Below are positions 59,001 through 64,000 of a stretch of 64,000 nt of DNA, in pieces; position 1 is the stretch's first letter, and each line of letters starts with the position of its first letter. The notes under the pieces are model-generated. The model made no database searches and had not been told where the DNA came from. It worked only from the letters and a program-made list of their open reading frames with translations. Location: positions 8,308,001-8,372,000 of the forward strand of contig OW051492.1 of assembly GCA_932521035.1 (NCBI GenBank), in the 5' to 3' direction. The stretch comes from Oscheius dolichura. Lineage: Eukaryota; Nematoda; Chromadorea; Rhabditida; Rhabditidae. The translations under genes were made by a program, and so were the position numbers.

Positions 59001-59603
59001 TGGAGACGCTTACTTTTTTGAGTTAAATTGAGAGAAAAAGAGGGAGAAAACAAGGGATAATATGGGCATTTTCAGCCGTCAACGGCAGCGGATGAGGAGG
59101 ACGACGAGGAGGGGGTAAGTGGTCGTCTCTCTATTCAAGGGAATTGTGTTCGTTTCAGGAACCAGCTGAGAACGGGAATGCGGAAAAGTCTAAGGACGAG
59201 GATGAAGTAGCTGAAGGCGAGGAAGAGGCCGAGGATGAAGCAGACGAGGCCGAGGGAGAGGACGAAGCCGAAGGAGGTTGCCATCCTCCCGGCCTTTTTA
59301 TTCGTCTATTCAGAGGAAGAAGCAGAGGGAGAAGGGGAAGACGAGGAGGAGGACGAAGGGGAGGATGAGGAAGAAGGCGAAGAGGAGGTGGCAGAGACCG
59401 CCGTGATAACGCTAGCCCCTCCTCCGAAAAAGGCAGACGCGAAGAAGGAGGACGAGGCCGTGGACGAGGAAGAATATGACGAGGAGGAGGAGGACGAGGA
59501 AGAGGGCGAAGGTGAGACTCTTCCCTTTCAAGGCCATGGCTTTTTAGATGAAGAATATGATGAGGATGAGGAATACGAGGAAGAAGAAGAGGCCGAGGAA
59601 TAG
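56084..59603 (+). CDS. SH3BGRL-type thioredoxin-fold protein with long acidic tail (241 aa)
   Basis: Exons: 56084-56131, 57305-57496, 58509-58583, 59076-59114, 59159-59276, 59314-59511, 59548-59603; phases agree. The N-terminal 95 residues form the glutaredoxin-like SH3BGR domain: KVYVCSITANPE, then RTMMLLEGLGIPFDAIDI, the Pro-rich QPPLPPQFF, and DFDEYVEADKICEFLRL. There is no CxxC, as usual for the family. The rest is almost entirely Glu/Asp with a short PPPKKADAKK island. Long introns 1 (1173 bp) and 2 (1012 bp) contrast with the compact neighbours and show no coding content I can support. Two AATAAA signals lie at about 59771-59795. Confidence 0.85.
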
Positions 59604-59880
59604 AAAAGAGGAGGAGGAGAAGAGGCGCTTCAGCTGCAGACGGGTACCCGCCGAGGGCTTTCTCCGGTTCACTGTTCCCAGATACAAAACAAAACAAAAA
59701 ACATTGCCACATAGTGGTTCCCCCATTGGTCACAAAATGCTCTGTGTATTTTTATTATTTTATAAAATTTAATAAACAATATATTTTGAATAAATTTACC
59801 GGTTTCAGGAGAGAATAGAGAATGGAATATTGGAGAGGAGGAGGGAGATTCGGGAAGGCGAGGAGGATGACAGGCGGGAT
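59604..59880. other. Convergent 3' ends
   Basis: Short AT-rich spacer between the stop codons of the SH3BGRL-like gene (plus) and the UPRT-like gene (minus), containing AATAAA for the plus-strand gene. Confidence 0.5.
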
Positions 59881-61119
59881 TCAATCCGTTCCAAAATATT
59901 TCTTCCCAAAATTATATGGAATTCCGGTAGTCACCTCGCTGGAGATTATGGTCACCTGGGGATAGTTGGAAAAGATCTTACGGAGACCTGAAAAATGGAA
60001 AAATAAGGGGAGATATTGGGGAGAGGAGGCGGATGACACGCCTGGGCTCATTAAGCGGCAGGTTCCTCACATTTTTTCTAAATTTTTGTGGAGGATTACT
60101 GTAAATGTAGCTAAAAACATGGGCTATTTTTTGATACTAATAGCTTTCCGAAATTTATGGGATAGTCACGACTTCTTGGAGAAATAAGGTGCAATGAGAG
60201 AACGGTGACTGACCTTCGGGCGTAATGAAGAGCGTAATGATGTAGATATTCTCCTCCAAAACCCAGGCTTCCCTCAACGCGTTGACAGCTTTGACTACCG
60301 TATTTCCCGTGCTAAAACCCTCCAATTTCTTGAAAAATTGGACTAGAACGAACCTAACAATCGGATAGAGGAGCAGAACCCGACGGGTCGAAATGTCCGG
60401 GGTCATTCGCGCATAGAGGACTTTATCTTCCTCGGAAAAGTCTAAAATAGGAATATTAGAGGATTGAAAGGTGGGACTGACTCCCAATGAGCATTTTACA
60501 TATCCTAATTGAGCGGCAACATTGACGGAGGGCAATCTCCATGGCCTCGCCGCTACGGCACAGCGACATCCCACAATTTCCACGGACAAACTTGATTCCT
60601 GAAACAGAGAAATTGTTTATCTTTTCAAAAACAACTTTAGCAACCAATTTATAGTTGTTGAAAGGAGCCAAAGCGTTTAAAAATGGGGGTAATGCCTGAT
60701 TGACCGGGATTTGAGGGGAACAGGCCGCTTTCCAAGCCAAACGGCTACAAGGGGATGTATATTTTGATAATAAAAAGATCAGATTTTCCTAAGATCAGAA
60801 GACCCAAAACTAGCTGTTGAATAGGTACAAACCTTTGTAGGGGCAATGCGTCGGCGTGGTGACGGTGACCTCCTCGATCGGCAGATGATTCAATCCCTCC
60901 TCGATAACCAGCCGCATCAGTCGATCAGCATAAAATACAAAGTCGGAATGTTCTGTCTCCCTATAATTTATATTATTTTATTCTCTAGAAAATGACTCAC
61001 TGGTCCTTGAGAATAGTCTGAAGTTCCAAGATCTGGGGAGTGGAGTCGAGGAGGGCCAGGGTGCCCGCCTTTGAGAGGGATACGATGTATTCTTCAAGAG
61101 TCCCGTCCTCCCCGGACAT
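59881..61119 (-). CDS. UPRT-like phosphoribosyltransferase (218 aa)
   Basis: Uracil phosphoribosyltransferase homologue (the domain also forms the C-terminal half of uridine-cytidine kinase-like proteins). Minus exons: 61001-61119, 60833-60960, 60482-60598, 60354-60441, 60214-60311, 59881-59987; phases agree. Motifs: MSLCRSGEAMEIALRQCC, RMTPDISTRRVLLLYP, the PRPP-binding loop IVSTGNTVVKAV, LFITPEGLRKIF, and the C-terminal FGKKYFGTD. Animal UPRT homologues often lack the uracil-binding residues; here the YxxFGTD terminus is retained in form, but activity cannot be judged. Third exon reads CRSIRICKM where RIGKM is usual, a possible G-to-C change at a conserved Gly. Confidence 0.85.
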
Positions 61120-64000
61120 ATTTAACCTTTTCCTGGAAATTTTGAAAATGAAATGGAGATGTTATCCATAAACAAAGAAAAAAAAATGATAGAAAAAGAG
61201 AAAAACGGAGGAGGGATTGACTAAGATCCGCGAAGAGTGCAAAGATGCCATTGGCAAGGGGGCAAAGTCGCGCCAGGACCACTGGCAGGGGGATCCGTCG
61301 GGCGGCAGATGGGAATGGAAAGAAATTGAATGGAAGAGGAGGAAAAGAAAATGGAGAGATCATTCTGAATAAGTAAAAAAACACAGAGAGGCAGGCCAAT
61401 TGCCGGGTCAACAGTTGGACCCAAAATCTCTCGAAAGGTAGTAGATGACAGCAGGAGGTGGCCGCGGCAGATAATTTGCCAATTTAAATTTTGAAGGAAC
61501 GGTTACAGTAGCCCATAGTTTCAATTTTACGTGGAAGATATGTGGATCAAAGAGGAGGAGAAGACCTTTTTTACATGTCAGCTGGCGGGACGCGGCAGGC
61601 CACGTGAGTACCTCCTTGGCGGAACCGTGCCGCCAGTTTTTTTTTCTTCAAAAATTGAGTTCACACAGCCTTGATCCACAGCAAGGCCATTATGTTCCAC
61701 CCGTTTGAAATTCGGATCTGAGCCAGCCCAGGTCGACCCGAATCGAACGGCTCCAGTCCTGGCCCATAATGGAGGACGGTATGGCATTCCGGTTCCTTCT
61801 ACTGTTCACGGAGGCTGTCAATTACCGTTGTTTTCATCCAAACAGAAGATCAAGAAAAGGATTGTTACGGCATACAGGGGGTGCTCAGTAGCTCGAAGAG
61901 ATGATCCCCCTGCCCGCGGGCCGCTGTCCTTTCTGGCCGTTCCCATTTAGAATTGTAAATGGAGTAGTGAACTGGCCGGAAATTGAGGCTGTCTCCCGCT
62001 GTCCTCTTGTCTTTTGCTCTTGGGTCTCTTCTCCGCTTTTTTTCTACTTAAATTGGGTTGTTGTTCTCCTCCTGTGATAAACAAATACCCAAGGAGTCGT
62101 CCGTTGTTTTTGTCCTCCCGGAGAAGTGCTGCTTGCTCTCGCTTTAAACCATTTATCGGCGATTCACGCCTGCCTTTTTTGTTGTTCGAAGATGTTCTGG
62201 GAAATGTGACTCGTTTTAGGAGAGGAGGGGAGGAGAGGAGGAGATCAGATCGGGGGAGAGGGCAGGGGAGGACACTGCTGGCTAGGGAGCAGAGTTTTTG
62301 CGTTTGATCTTCCCGTTCTCTTGCTTTTCCTCTCTCTTTGAACTGGATTTGCGGACAAGGACGGCTTCTATTCATAGTTTCCAAAATTTCACCGCTACTG
62401 GGTGCAAGGAGGCGCCATAATTTAGGAAAGGATATCCCATCCCTTCCAATTTTCAAAGCCCGGAACGTCTGGACCACCATCGCCCACCAAGGGGGATTCT
62501 ATTCGAAATGACGAGTATTCCAGAGAGTACAGTAATCTCAAAAGACTCCTCGTGTTTCTGAGAGATCCAGTTGTGATGTCTAACGATGGAGGATCAAGGA
62601 GAGGAGCAGGTATTCCCCATACCGTAAGTGGATACCGCCCCCTGTTGGCAGACTCTGTCTCGTTTGACTTTCCCTCGAACTCCCTATTTTGGAAAGAGTC
62701 ACTCCTGGTTAAATTGAGCTATTGGCAACCTTACTAACGATTTGCACAATCATATCCTTGATCATCCCCAAGGGGCCCTTCAAGGGCCCCTCCAGAGTCC
62801 GAAACTGGGCCACACATTCTCCTCTCCACCTTCCTCCAAAACTGGAGACAGTCGGATATCGAGGGAAATGACTTCAAGGTTTAAAAACTGGTTCGTGCCC
62901 TAGCTTCCCTCTCCTCCCTGCTAGACAAGATGTTCCGTAACTTTTTAGATTAGAGAGAGACAGCTGCTCAATTTGACGACGAGATCATCATTTCACGTCC
63001 TTCCATAAAAAAGGAGATGGCCGACTATTTACTTTGAATAGTTCTCAGGTTTCCCGGGAGAGACAATCCCATTGAGGGGAAGTAGCATCCGGGGAGGAAA
63101 CGAGGGCCGGGCCATTTCCTCGTACCTCTTCTTCTCCTCTTCTCCCTGAGATCTTAGAAAATCTAACGGGATCCCCTTTTCAGGTCCAGCCAGGCGGGTC
63201 GAATCGCCGGTCTGTGGTGATAATCCTCTTGGCGGGAAAGGGGGAGATATCAAGGGGCTCATTCCACGGGGTGTTCTTCTCTCTCCTCCCGGCCGGCCAG
63301 CCGAGCATGCCCTCCTCTCCCGGCTGGCCGTTCTCTTCCATGAGGATGATGGTTAATCAAATGATCACTGACCACTAATGAGGTCGGGAATTTTCGCACG
63401 GGGAGGGGAGGCTCCTCCCCTCTCCATTTTCAATGGCTTTTTATTAAAATCTTAATCCAATCAGGGTCAAATTGTCCTCATCTTCATCCTCTTTTCCCTC
63501 ATTTTACCTCTTTTCCCATGTTTTTCGAAAGTGGCGCGTAGTCTGGCTCCGGGCCGGCATTGCTTGATTAGATCAGATTCCTCCACCCGTAAAGCCTCGG
63601 CAGTGAGGTTTTCTTATCACTTCTTCTAGAGGATGATTCTCTGCTTTCGAGACTATATGGGTGAGAAATCTCGAGCCGAGTCGAGCAGGAACTGGAAATT
63701 TGACCATTTTCTCCAATAGGACTACTTTAAAGGCCCGCAACTTTTAATGGAGACTAATAATTCCAGTTTTTATTTATCTACCATATAGTGGAGGCTTTCT
63801 TTTATTAGTCTACCAAATTTGAGCCTTTTAGAGCCCTTTGTATCTAATTCTACAGTAATCCAAAAGTGCCTATCCTTGGCGCGCCTTTTGTTTCTTCAAA
63901 AAACATCTACAGCTACGTGTTCGTCTCGTGTTCTCTCTTTTCTTGTCCAGAAATACTAATCCGCCCTTTGTTTTTTCCCTCCTGTTCTCGATATAGCCTC
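61120..64000. other. Right-hand flank, no firm gene
   Basis: A weak plus-strand exon pair is possible: MSNDGGSRRGAG (62578-62611, GTATTC donor) joining in phase after a CTTTTCAG acceptor near 63182 to PARRVESPVCGDNPLGGKGG, open to a stop near 63354. It has no recognisable domain. The rest is GC- and pyrimidine-rich, with palindromes such as GGGGCCCTTCAAGGGCCCC near 62771 and GGCCGGCCAGCC/GGCTGGCCG near 63290-63330. Confidence 0.3.

Noticed and set aside
59155-59733. 192-codon minus frame rich in Pro/Leu/Ser
   Set aside because: It is the complement of the Glu/Asp-rich tail of the SH3BGRL-like gene on the plus strand.

Overview
The window looks like nuclear DNA of a nematode, most likely from a lineage that uses SL1 trans-splicing. 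Four things point there. A 22-nt match to the SL1 spliced-leader exon sits at 28984-29005, followed by a GT donor and an Sm-type site. Acceptors are of TTTCAG/TTTTAG type and introns are mostly 34-50 nt. Nematode families are present (CX-module membrane proteins, an MSP-domain protein, an NHR-23-type receptor). The MAPKK is very close to what I recall of C. elegans MEK-2. Species is not identifiable by eye. All exon models were built by hand from splice signals and reading phase, and have no transcript support.

Layout. 1-10 kb: sparse DNA, a small two-exon gene (4670-4983) and a complete NHR-23/ROR-type nuclear receptor (5649-10026). 11.3-17.9 kb, minus strand: two CX-module-type single-pass membrane proteins in tandem, then a small multi-pass (probably 7TM) protein. 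18.3-20.7 kb: a large near-identical inverted repeat. 20.7-27.1 kb: no convincing gene. 27.1-30.1 kb: a mucin-like SEA-domain membrane protein; its 883-bp intron holds the SL1 RNA gene and, on the opposite strand, a nested gene for a short cysteine-rich secreted peptide. 30.5-43 kb: repeat-rich DNA with several hairpin/TIR elements around a cluster of RING-finger plus RRM genes (two on minus, one long one on plus, and one decayed copy). 39.7-41.7 kb: a coiled-coil protein of unknown family, probably frameshifted.

43.4-61.1 kb is dense, more AT-rich housekeeping DNA: MEK-2-like MAPKK, a 57-aa membrane protein divergent from complex I NDUFS5, DET1 followed 43 bp later by a Ras-like GTPase (operon-like), mitochondrial ribosomal protein L38 followed by a small basic protein, a DHHC palmitoyltransferase, an MSP-domain protein, an SH3BGRL-type acidic protein, and convergent to it a UPRT-like phosphoribosyltransferase. 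61.1-64 kb has only a weak two-exon candidate.

The least ordinary feature is the 31.4-39.2 kb locus, where three neighbouring genes share an N-terminal RING finger followed by two to six divergent RNA-recognition motifs, next to a duplicated decaying copy and several palindromic elements.
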